Source: Aureococcus anophagefferens (lineage: Eukaryota; Sar; Pelagophyceae; Pelagomonadales; Pelagomonadaceae). Taken from it: 64,000 nucleotides of DNA. Below the pieces are notes generated by a model that saw only the letters and a list, made by a program, of their open reading frames with translations, ran no database searches and was not told the DNA's origin. The stretch spans positions 914,432-978,431 of the forward strand of contig NW_008705566.1 in the NCBI RefSeq assembly GCF_000186865.1. Reading direction: 5' to 3'. The translations under genes were made by a program, and so were the position numbers. Positions 48,270 to 57,201 of this stretch are shown piece after piece (positions within the stretch are counted from its first letter, which is position 1; every line of letters starts with the position of its first letter).

Positions 48270-48438
48270 TTCGCAGCGATTCTTCAACCTAGGATCCAAT
48301 GGCAATGGTTGGTGTGCCGTTTGCAAGTAGATACCTCAAGATCGCGATGAAACGCCAACACATCCAGCGCAGCAGGAGCTCCCACCATTCCACACCCCCA
48401 GACTCCCAACAGCGCGGTGCGACCCGCGCGCGGGCGCC

Positions 48439-51400
48439 ATGGCGACCCCGCCGGGCATGAACGTCTCGGACCTCCCGTCGACGACCTCCCTCGCGATGCA
48501 CTCGCGCGACGCCGCGTCCCCCGCCCCCCAAGCACCCTCCCCAAAACAAACCACGCACCGTAGGGAGGGCGACTGCAGCGACGTCGTCGGGGCGTCGCCG
48601 CTGCCGGACGTCTTCAGCGGGGCCGGCTGCGCGAGCCTCGGCGAGGTCGAGGGCGTCGGCGAGCTGTCGAGCGACTACGCCTTCGACTGCGACGCGGCGA
48701 CGTTCCGGCTCAAGGTCTGCCTCAGCGGGACGTGCACGGGCATCTGCTTCATCGACATGGTCGGCGAGCCCATGAACACGTGCCACGCCTGGTCCTACCT
48801 GGGCTTCGGCGGCGGCGTGCAGATCCTCGGCGCCTGCCCGGCGACGGACGCGCCCGTGCAGGCGCCGACGTACAGCTTCGCGCCCGTGCCCGCGCCGACG
48901 TACAGCGCCGCGCCGTCGAACTCGCCGGCGCCGACGCTCCGGGGCACGCCGCCGCCGAGCTCGGCGCCCTGGCCCGCGCCGACGAGCGAGGCGCCGACGC
49001 TGCCCTACGTCCCCGGCGACGACGCGACGGACGACGACTGGCCGGGCGAGACGGCGACGGGCTTCGACGCGTTCCGCTTCTTCGGCGGGCTCCTGGGCGT
49101 CGTCACGATCTGCTACTTCCTCTACGCCTACGTGTTCAGGAAGCCCCTCAAGGCCACGCTGGCCTACGTCGCGGGCACGCCGAAACGCGTCTGGGCCGCG
49201 CTCCAGACGCCGACGACGTTCTTCGACGCCGTCGGCGGCTTCTGCAGCCGCCACGCGGAGCTCGTGCTGTTGGTGGGCATGACGACGATGCTGCTCTGCG
49301 CGTCGGGCCTCGTGACGTCCGCGAAGACGGAGACGCGGCCGAGCCGGCTCTACGTCCGCGAGGGCACGGACCGCTTCGACGAGATGGTCTACCTCGAGGA
49401 CCACTGGGACGCGGACAAGCGCGAGTACCAGCTGCGGAGCATCTACACGGACCGGGGCCACTGGGCCAACGGCGACGTGCTCCAGCGGAGCCACATGCTC
49501 GAGCTCGCGCGCGTCGTCCAGGACACGGTGCTGAACGCGGGCTCGACGGTCCGCGGCTACGACTTCGAGATGTACGACGTGCTGCGCAACTACGCGCGCT
49601 ACGTGCGCCTGCCGCCGCTCTACTGGTCCTTCCTCGACTGCTTCCAGGAGGGCGACTGGGCGTGGACGACGTGGACGGAGACGCCGATCAACCCGCCGGC
49701 GATCAACGAGTCCTTCGGCGAGTTCATCTTCGGCGGCTTCTTCGGCCTCGACTTGAACGACATCGTCACGCGCATGCTGCGCAAGTGGGACCCGGAGCTC
49801 GACAAGGTCAAGGTCAACCCCTACAGCATGTGCGTCTACGGCAAGCTGCCGTCGCTGCCGGAGATCACCGTGAGCCTCAACGCGTTCACGCTGCTGCCCT
49901 ACACGGGCTTCATGATCTTCCAGGGCCTGCCGGGGCTCAACACCCTGGGCTACGGCCAGAACCCGGGCTGGGTCGAGTGCCGCAAGTTCCTCGACCCGGA
50001 CGCGCCGGACCGGCCCGAGTACGTCGCGCTCCAGAAGGCGCTGGACTTCTACCTCTTCTACCTCTACGACCAGGCGCTGAGCACGCGGGGCATGTTCTAC
50101 CCGGACTCGCCCCTGCCGGAGCCCATCCTCAACTACCCCTGCGTCTTCGCGGACGACGTCGGCTGGTGCGTCTACCTCAAGGACACGGCGAACAACTTCA
50201 CGGGCTGCGAGTTCGAGTGCCAGCAGGACAACGCGACGTGCCAGTTCAACTTCACCAACGCCGACGACGACGACGCGCCGCTCCCGCTCGACGCCTTCGC
50301 GGGCCAGTTCTACGCCGCGAGCCGCGCGGAGCTCCCGACGTCCGCGCCCGTGCGCAAAACCTACGCGCCCACCTACATGCCCACCTACCCGCCCACGGTC
50401 GTGCCGTCCTACGCGCCCACCGTCGTGCCCACGAAGTCCAAGAAGCCGTCCATGGCCCACACGTTCTCCGCGACGCCCACGCGGTGCCCGACGCTCGAGC
50501 CGACGACGCTGCGCCCGACGTACGAGCCCTCCCAGTGCCCGACCGTGCGGCCCACGGAGCCGCCGTCGGCGGAGCCCGTGCTCGCGCCCACGGCGACGTG
50601 GCGCCCCACGGACTCGCCGAAGCCGTCGGGGCCGTCCTACGCGCCCACGAACGTCCCGTCCTACGTCCCCACCGTCGTCCCCTCGCTCGCGCCGACGATG
50701 CCGTCCGCGCGGCCGACGGCGACCTACTGGCCGACGTCGTCGTCCTACGCGCCGACGCACCCGACCGTGCACCCGACCTACGAGCCCACGGCGCTCCCGA
50801 CGAGCCTCCCGACGCCCCAGTTCAGCTACGAGCCCACGTCGACGTTCCGGCCGACGTACGCGCCCACGGGCAGCTCGCCGCCGAGCGTGACCGCGGTGCC
50901 GACGCAGGAGGACGAGGGGAACCGCATCGAGGACCCGAGCTTCTCCTGGATCGCCGACCTCGTCGGCGCGCTCGTCGAGTACCAGACGTGCGTCGTCACG
51001 GACTTCTTCGAGACCCTCAATCGCACGACGCCGTCGCCGACGCTCTCCCTCGAGCCGTCGTCCATGCCCACGTCCTACGCGCCGACTTTGGCCTACGCGC
51101 CCTCCTACGAGCCGACGCCCCGGCCCACGGTCGCCCACGCGCCCACGCGGCGGCCGACGCCCGGCCCGACGACGCCGGCGCCGTCGCGCCAACCCACGCG
51201 GTTCCCGACCTACGCGCCGACCTTCGGGAACTTTACGCCGAGCCCGACCCTGTCCTACCCGCCGACGGTCGCCGAGGACGAGCCCGGCGAGCTCGAATTC
51301 CAGGTCGGCCCGCTCACGTGCGGCCTCAACCCCGACTTCAACTTCACGATGTTCCTCCAGGACGACTTCCTCTCCAACGTCGAGGTCAAGTTCGAGGACC

Positions 51401-54400
51401 CCGACGACGTGCGCTGCTACGACCGCTGCGAGTTCGCCCGCCTCTCGGGCTGGTGCGACACGCTCTACAGCGAGGCCAACTCCACGGGCTACGAGGGTGA
51501 GCGCTACCCGAACCAGTGCGACAGTACGTGCAAGGCGAACCACCTCAAGAACGACTTCTACAACTCGAGCTACCACAACCTGACGGAGTGCGGCATCTTC
51601 GAGAACTACACGATCTACGCCGACCCCGACGAGTTCCTGCCGGAGCGCATCAACGAGACTTCGTTCGCCGACTGCGCGCGGCGCTTCGCGCGGTTCCGGG
51701 CGTCGCTCGCGGAGAACCGCGCCTACACGATGAACCTCGTGGCCAACTTCACGCGCGACTTCCTCTTCATCAACGTCGACCCGAAGACGTGGCAGGTCGA
51801 CGTCGCGACGGACGCGGACGTGCGGCGGCTCGCGGAGGACTCGTGCCCGGCCTGGACGGCCGTGCCGTCGCTCGAGTTCACGAACGAGTACGTCGTGCTC
51901 AACAAGCGCACGACGCCGTCGGGCCGCATCAAGTCCGCCGGCGCCATCCAGACCATCATGTTCATCGAGGGCCGCGAGAACACCGCGGGCGACCTCGACG
52001 CGGCCGCCAAGTGGGCGGACCAGAACTCGGACTTCGGGCAGAAGCACGATTTGCAGTTCCTGGGCATCACGGAGGGCGAGGCCGAGGCGGGTCTGGACGC
52101 CATGTCCAAGGTCTGGGACGAGGCCTTCGTGCCGGACCAGGACAAGCACATCAAGATGGGCGCGTACAACGAGTACAACACGCTCGACAAGGCCTACGAG
52201 GAGCTCACGAAGGGCTCCTTCGTGCCCGTGCTCGTGGGCTACCTCCTGCTCTTCGCCTACTCGACCATGATCTTCACGGAGTTCCCCAAGCTCAAGACGT
52301 TCAAGATGTTCAACGGGCTTTTGGGCGTCGCGCTCGTCGCCGTCGCCGTCGCGGGCGGCCTCGGCCTCTCCGCGCTCATGGGCGTCAAGTTCAACGCGAC
52401 GTCGTCGAAGGTGCTGCCCTTCCTCCTCATGGGGCTCGGCGTCGACGACATGTTCGTGCTCGCGTGCAACATCAACCTCGAGTACGACGACCTGCATGAC
52501 CTCCACGCGGTCATGGGCCGCCACCTCGGGCAGATCGGCCCGTCGATCCTGCTCACGTCCCTCACGAACTTCATCTGCTTCCTCTGCGGCATGATGTCGA
52601 CGCTGCCCCTGGTCATCGACTTCTCGGCCCAGGCGGCCATCGGCATCTCCTTCATCTTCTTCGCGGTGCTCTTCATGTTCGTCGCGATGCTCTCCCTCGA
52701 GCTCCGGTTCCGCGCGTTCGTCTTCGGGACGAACGAGGCCGCCGTGGCGCCGGACGCGCCCGGCGCGACAACAAGCTCCTGGCGCTCGCGCATCGCCGCG
52801 GCCCTGACGACGAAGAAGAAGGCGCCCGCGCCCGTGTCGCCGCGCGAGGAGTCCAAGGAGGAGGCGAAGAAGCACGAGGAGGCGGCGAAGACGCGCGCGT
52901 CCCACGGCGGCGGCGACGGCGTCGGCGAGAAGGTCGTCGAGCTCTACGTCGCCGGGTTGAAGAAGCCCCACGTGCGCGGCGCCTTCCTGCTGGCCTACGT
53001 CGCGCTCCTCGTCTGCGCGGCCGTGGGCATGACGGGGCTCGAGGTCGGCGAGAAGCCCGAGGGCGTCTTCCGCGACGGCACGAGCCCCCAGTTCTACTTC
53101 CGCTCCTACTGGGAGCACTCCGGCGACGACAACGCTAGACTCGTCACGCGCCAGTCGCACTACAACGAGACGCAGCTCCACTTGTACGAGCTCGTGCAGC
53201 GCGTCGCGCTGTCCAAGTTCGTCATCACGGACTTCCACCTCACGAACTCCTGGGTCCACGCGCTCTACAACTTCGCGACGACGGCGGCCTGCAACGACCC
53301 CTACGTCAAGAACCAGGGCAACTGCAGCCTCGCCTGCTACCTCTTCCCGGCGGAGAACGCGTCGCAGTACGGCCTCGGCGCGGACGCGGACGACCGGGGC
53401 GCGCGGCTCATGGACGCGGAGGCGAACTTCGGCCTCGACTCGCGCTACGACATCCCGGGGGTCATCGCCGCGGACCGCTTCTACGAGTGCTACGAGGACT
53501 ACGTCAACGGCAACATCATCGGCGCGACGGGCGAGATCGTCACGTACCTCGACGACGAGGGCGCGCGCCACATCGAGCACCCCATCATGTACACCATCAC
53601 GCGGGCGCTGCTCAAGGGCGTCCTCCAGTCGACGGAGGACGCCATCTCCTGCATCACGAAGACGCGGGACGTCGTCGACAGCTGGGGCTCGCACGGGGGG
53701 CTCGACGCGTTCATGGACGGCTTCGTGTACACGTACTGGGAGAGCTACCTGGCCCTCATCGACTCGGCGATGATCCAGATCATCCTCGCGCTGAACGCGG
53801 CCTGCTTCTGCACGACGATCCTGACGGTGACGCAGCAGGACCCGTCGATCCCGCTGCGGACGCGGATCCGGTCGGGCCTCTACGGCGCGGCCATCGTGTG
53901 CATCTCCATCGCCATGATCGTCGTCGTCGCGTGCGGCCTCATGGGCCTCGTGGGGCTCATGTTCAACGGCATGACGGCCATCGCGATCCTCATGGCCATC
54001 GGCATGGCCGACGAGTACACGACGCACACGATCTTCATGTTCCTGCTCGCCGAGGGCAGCCACGAGGACCGCATCGCCAACGCCATGCACCACATGCTCC
54101 TGCCGATCCTCCACGGCACGAACTCGACGGTGCTGGGGATCCTGCTCATGGTCTTCGCGCCGTACCCGTTCATCCGCGAGACGTACTTCTGGCCCTTCTT
54201 CTGCGTCATCCTGTCGGGCGTGCTCACGGGCGTGCTCTTCATCCCCGTCGTGCTCATCCTCGTGGGGCCCCTGAAGCCGTCGAAGGCGCCGCTGCCGCCC
54301 ATGGATGCCAAGGACTACGCCGTCGGCGGCTTCGTCGCCGCGGTCGTCGCGACGGGCGCCGTCGGCATGCTCTCGCTCGTCATCAAGGGCATGGACGTCG

Positions 54401-54801
54401 GCATGATCCTGGCGGCGCTGCTCCCCCTGACGGCGCTCGAGGTCTACTGGCTCGCGTCGATCCCGGCGCTCGTGCGGTCGCTGAACGGCAAGCCGCCGCC
54501 GCCCGCGAAGGCCGCGCCGCCGCCGGTCGTCGGCCGCGACCCCGTATACGGCACGCCCGTCTACGGCGCGCCCGCGGCGCCGCCCGTCGTCAAGGGCGCG
54601 GCCGCCGTCGCCGCCGCCGAGGAGGGCAAGGAGAGCCCGGAGCCCGCGCCGCTCCTCATCCCCGCGACGGAGGTCCTCGGGCAACTCGAGCCGCTCCGTG
54701 CCCTACCGCACGCGACCGGAAGCGCGGTCCTCGCCGCCGCGACGGACGACGCGCCGCCCGCGGACCCGGCGACGGAGAGTCCCAAGGTCGTCGACGCCTA
54801 G
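48439..54801 (+). CDS. Patched-like RND membrane protein with sterol-sensing domain and Pro-Thr-rich ectodomain
   Basis: 2,120 residues, well above the usual 1,200-1,450 of Patched/NPC1 because of long Pro-Thr linkers. The first hydrophobic helix is near residue 214. The sterol-sensing domain (about 1280-1430) contains the transport-type GVDDMFVLA (about 1334) and FICFLCGMMSTLP. The second RND half (about 1770-1970) has GMADEYTTHTIF (about 1855). Two large ectodomains contain N-glycosylation sites and Cys pairs. PT-rich stretches lie at about 140-188, 640-820 and 864-945 (for example TYAPTYMPTYPP). RND/Patched proteins move sterols or other hydrophobic cargo using ion gradients. The start is uncertain: no signal peptide is seen at MATPPGMN, so an upstream exon is possible. 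Confidence 0.85.
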   Translation: MATPPGMNVSDLPSTTSLAMHSRDAASPAPQAPSPKQTTHRREGDCSDVVGASPLPDVFSGAGCASLGEVEGVGELSSDYAFDCDAATFRLKVCLSGTCTGICFIDMVGEPMNTCHAWSYLGFGGGVQILGACPATDAPVQAPTYSFAPVPAPTYSAAPSNSPAPTLRGTPPPSSAPWPAPTSEAPTLPYVPGDDATDDDWPGETATGFDAFRFFGGLLGVVTICYFLYAYVFRKPLKATLAYVAGTPKRVWAALQTPTTFFDAVGGFCSRHAELVLLVGMTTMLLCASGLVTSAKTETRPSRLYVREGTDRFDEMVYLEDHWDADKREYQLRSIYTDRGHWANGDVLQRSHMLELARVVQDTVLNAGSTVRGYDFEMYDVLRNYARYVRLPPLYWSFLDCFQEGDWAWTTWTETPINPPAINESFGEFIFGGFFGLDLNDIVTRMLRKWDPELDKVKVNPYSMCVYGKLPSLPEITVSLNAFTLLPYTGFMIFQGLPGLNTLGYGQNPGWVECRKFLDPDAPDRPEYVALQKALDFYLFYLYDQALSTRGMFYPDSPLPEPILNYPCVFADDVGWCVYLKDTANNFTGCEFECQQDNATCQFNFTNADDDDAPLPLDAFAGQFYAASRAELPTSAPVRKTYAPTYMPTYPPTVVPSYAPTVVPTKSKKPSMAHTFSATPTRCPTLEPTTLRPTYEPSQCPTVRPTEPPSAEPVLAPTATWRPTDSPKPSGPSYAPTNVPSYVPTVVPSLAPTMPSARPTATYWPTSSSYAPTHPTVHPTYEPTALPTSLPTPQFSYEPTSTFRPTYAPTGSSPPSVTAVPTQEDEGNRIEDPSFSWIADLVGALVEYQTCVVTDFFETLNRTTPSPTLSLEPSSMPTSYAPTLAYAPSYEPTPRPTVAHAPTRRPTPGPTTPAPSRQPTRFPTYAPTFGNFTPSPTLSYPPTVAEDEPGELEFQVGPLTCGLNPDFNFTMFLQDDFLSNVEVKFEDPDDVRCYDRCEFARLSGWCDTLYSEANSTGYEGERYPNQCDSTCKANHLKNDFYNSSYHNLTECGIFENYTIYADPDEFLPERINETSFADCARRFARFRASLAENRAYTMNLVANFTRDFLFINVDPKTWQVDVATDADVRRLAEDSCPAWTAVPSLEFTNEYVVLNKRTTPSGRIKSAGAIQTIMFIEGRENTAGDLDAAAKWADQNSDFGQKHDLQFLGITEGEAEAGLDAMSKVWDEAFVPDQDKHIKMGAYNEYNTLDKAYEELTKGSFVPVLVGYLLLFAYSTMIFTEFPKLKTFKMFNGLLGVALVAVAVAGGLGLSALMGVKFNATSSKVLPFLLMGLGVDDMFVLACNINLEYDDLHDLHAVMGRHLGQIGPSILLTSLTNFICFLCGMMSTLPLVIDFSAQAAIGISFIFFAVLFMFVAMLSLELRFRAFVFGTNEAAVAPDAPGATTSSWRSRIAAALTTKKKAPAPVSPREESKEEAKKHEEAAKTRASHGGGDGVGEKVVELYVAGLKKPHVRGAFLLAYVALLVCAAVGMTGLEVGEKPEGVFRDGTSPQFYFRSYWEHSGDDNARLVTRQSHYNETQLHLYELVQRVALSKFVITDFHLTNSWVHALYNFATTAACNDPYVKNQGNCSLACYLFPAENASQYGLGADADDRGARLMDAEANFGLDSRYDIPGVIAADRFYECYEDYVNGNIIGATGEIVTYLDDEGARHIEHPIMYTITRALLKGVLQSTEDAISCITKTRDVVDSWGSHGGLDAFMDGFVYTYWESYLALIDSAMIQIILALNAACFCTTILTVTQQDPSIPLRTRIRSGLYGAAIVCISIAMIVVVACGLMGLVGLMFNGMTAIAILMAIGMADEYTTHTIFMFLLAEGSHEDRIANAMHHMLLPILHGTNSTVLGILLMVFAPYPFIRETYFWPFFCVILSGVLTGVLFIPVVLILVGPLKPSKAPLPPMDAKDYAVGGFVAAVVATGAVGMLSLVIKGMDVGMILAALLPLTALEVYWLASIPALVRSLNGKPPPPAKAAPPPVVGRDPVYGTPVYGAPAAPPVVKGAAAVAAAEEGKESPEPAPLLIPATEVLGQLEPLRALPHATGSAVLAAATDDAPPADPATESPKVVDA

Positions 54802-54992
54802 TCCCCGCTGCCTTTTTTGTCTATTTGCTTTCTACTTTTTTTTTGAGCTTCAACATCGAATGGTTGCACTATGCCAAATCGCGGGCTGCCACCAAGTCTT
54901 GGCTGCCTTCTCGCGAGGTGGGCTGCTGCGCCGCTGCCTGCCTCTACCCGAGCTCCCCCTCGCGCTGCGGCCCCAGAAGCGCATCGTCCGTC

Positions 54993-56349
54993 ATGCTTCG
55001 GCGGTGCGCGGCCGACGGCTGCGAATCGACGGGATCGCTGCGGTGCTCGCGCTGCAAAAAAACGTACTACTGCAGCGCACCGTGCCAGAGGTCGTCCTGG
55101 AAGGCGCACAAAAATGTTTGCGTCGTCCTCGCCGCGAGCCTGTCGCTGGGCTCCGCGCAGCCCTTCGAGAAGGCGCTCGACGTGCCGACGAAGGGCGCGG
55201 CCGGCTGGACGCACTTCGTCGTCGACGGCCGGGACTACCTGGCCGTCGCGAACTTCTTCACGTCGCGGCCCGGCGCGCGGCCGTCGATGACGACGGAGAG
55301 CGTCGTCTACGAGGCCTTCTCCGACGCGCCGGGCAAGCTAAGGCTCGAGGCAGCGTCCTGCGGCCGTGACGAATTTCGAGAGATTTTGACCGGGAAAACG
55401 AAGAGAAATCGTTACCGACGCACCTGGTAGGCTCGAGAAGCTCCAGGCCTTCGCGACGACGGGCGCGCACGGCGTCGAATTCGTCGCGACGGCGGACGAC
55501 CGCTGGCTCGTCGTGCCCAACTACTACGGCGGCGACGCGGTCGTGCTGCGGTGGGCGGGCGAAACGTTCGTCGAGCACCAGCGCCTCGTCGTCGACGGCG
55601 GCGGCAACGTCGTGACCTTCAAGATCGGCGACGCGTCCTTTTTGTCCGTCGCGGAGTTCAACAAGGGCGTCGTCCAGATCTACGCGCTCCGCGGCGATCG
55701 ATGGGTGCTCTGGCAGGCCGTGCGCGCGCCGGGCTGCGGCGCGACGACGACGGCCGTCGTCGACGGGCGGCTCTACCTCATCGCCGCGAGCTACGTCACG
55801 CGCGAGACGGGCTGGCGCACGCGGTCCCGCGTCTTCGCGCTCAACGCCGCGGGGACGGCCTTCGAGAGCCACCACGACCTCCCGACGGTCGGCGCGCACG
55901 GCGCCGCGACCCTCGAGCACGGCGGCCGCCACTGGCTCTTCTTCTCGAACGACAAGGACGAGCGGTCGCCGCGCCAGGACAGCGAGCTCTTCGTCTGGAC
56001 GAACGGCCGCTACGCGAGCGCGCAGAAGGTCCGCACGGACGGCGCGCACGCCGCGGAGCTCTTCGCCGCGGGCGGGACGGCGTACCTGGCCGTCGCGAAC
56101 CTCGGCGACCGGGGCGGCTCGTACCGCCGCGACTCGTCGGTCTACGAGCTCGACGCGGCCGCCGAGAAGCCCCTGAAGCTCGTCCAGTCGCTCCCGACGC
56201 TCGGCGCGACGGACTTCAAGGCCTTTACGATATCGGGCACGACCTTTCTGGCCGTCTCCAACGAGCAGGACGACCGCCTCGGCGGCGACGTCGACTCGAC
56301 GATCTGGGCGCTTTCCGGTGGTCGAGCGGCGCCGAAGGAGGAGCTGTAA
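54993..56349 (+). CDS. MYND zinc finger plus EAR/EPTP-repeat propeller protein
   Basis: Two exons (54993-55342 and 55431-56349) give 422 residues. A complete MYND finger opens the protein (C18, C21, C27, C31, H39, C43, with C5 and C10 for the first site), normally a protein-interaction module for proline-rich ligands. The rest is a seven-bladed-type array of EAR/EPTP repeats, each about 45-50 residues, with the pattern hydrophobic-x-GAH, F-x-h-G-x-x-YLAVAN, S-x-hY (for example GTAYLAVANLGDRGG, SSVYELD). EAR propellers are best known from extracellular neuronal proteins. Pairing with an intracellular MYND finger is unusual to me. No signal peptide, so probably cytosolic or nuclear. Confidence 0.83.
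55343..55430 (+). mobile_element. Short introner-type intron, 88 nt, GC-AG (family 2)
   Basis: Flanked by GCTCGAGG (55343-55350) and GCTCGAGA (55431-55438), a 7/8 direct repeat. Splicing with GC of the first copy as donor and ...CCTGGTAG as acceptor (phase 2) gives GK-LRLEKLQ and merges the two frames exactly. The body 55351-55430 is closely homologous to the 48037-48125 intron. No GT occurs near the donor. Confidence 0.9.
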
Positions 56350-56496
56350 GTGTTTTTTGCACGTGTGGAGGCGGCTTCACAGGCCTCGGAGTCGCGACAG
56401 AGAGGCGTACGGTGGCCTCGGGTCGTGTGCTGTGCACGGATCTCGACCCGACTCGAGCATCTTTGCGCTGATCTCGCTGAAGCCCGACACAAAACC

Positions 56497-57149
56497 ATGG
56501 CCGCCGAGCTCGAGACGATGATTAGCGAGTTCTGCTCGATCAAGATGGGTGACTGGATCGCCGGCAACACGACGGACGACTTCCAGTTCGTCCGGCCGAC
56601 CGGCAACCCGATCGACAAGATTGGTTTTCCCGCCATGATGACCGGCGACGTCGTCGTCCAGGCCGGCGAGCTGAAGAAGATCCACAAGCTCGAGGCGCGC
56701 CGCCTGCGTCGTACGCACCGCTCACGACGCGCGAGAGACGATCCGTTCGCGCGCGAGCGCGGATCCCCGTCGCCGCGAGAATCGCTCTCGAGACCGTCGC
56801 GCCGTCGCGAGAGGACGGGATTCGTGTCGTCGCCCCGGGAACCGCTCGCGCGACCGTCGACGGTTCGCGCCATCGCCCCGGGAGCCGCTCGCGCGACCGT
56901 CGCCCCGGGAACCGCTCGCGCGACCGTCGCCCCGGGAACCGCTCGCGGACGCGTCTCCGCCCGCAGGTGTCCGGCGACATGGCGTTCGCGTGCCTCACGC
57001 AGTACGGCAAGTTCACCTACAAGGGCACGCCCAACGAGGACATCTGCGTCATGACGCTCATCTTCAAGAAGGTCGACGGCGCCTGGAAGCTCGCCTGGGC
57101 CCAGCGCTCCTCGGGCCGCAAGCCCGACGAGCCCGCGCCGTCCTTCTGA
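56497..57149 (+). CDS. NTF2/SnoaL-like small protein
   Basis: Two exons (56497-56694 and 56967-57149) give 126 residues, a typical single NTF2-like domain. The strand pattern fits the fold: MISEFCSIKMGDWIAGN, FVRPTGNPIDKIGFPAM, then VVQAGELKKIHKLE joined to VSGDMAFACLTQYGKFTYKG, and ICVMTLIFKKVDGAWKLAWAQRSSGRKP. The ending W-K-L-x-x-x-QRSSG is characteristic of SnoaL/DUF4440-type NTF2-like proteins. The pocket ligand or reaction is unknown. Start ATG at 56497 in a good context (aaaaccATGg). The join uses a GC donor; without splicing the conserved C-terminal half would be out of frame. Confidence 0.8.
56695..56966 (+). repeat. GC-AG intron, 272 nt, with a 27-bp minisatellite
   Basis: Donor GAG|GCGCGCC, acceptor CCGCAG|GTGTCC, phase 0. 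The 3' part holds four copies of CGCCCCGGGAACCGCTCGCG plus CGACCGT (27 bp): 56831-56857, 56874-56900, 56901-56927 and a partial copy from 56928. The 5' part has diverged or palindromic units. No flanking duplication is evident, so introner origin is not shown. Confidence 0.7.
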
Positions 57150-57201
57150 GCACGCGTTGCGGTCGAGCCGCCGGCTCCCGCATGGTAAAGCACATCGTAA
57201 G

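Noticed and set aside
48289..54684. A 2,131-residue open frame on the minus strand opposite the Patched-like gene
   Set aside because: Arg/Val/Glu/Asp-biased translation with no domain; a shadow of GC-rich codons on the other strand.
56708..56714. GT donors inside CTGCGTCGTACG for the NTF2-like intron
   Set aside because: Both put the two exons out of frame; only the GC donor at 56695 gives a phase-0 join that restores the fold.
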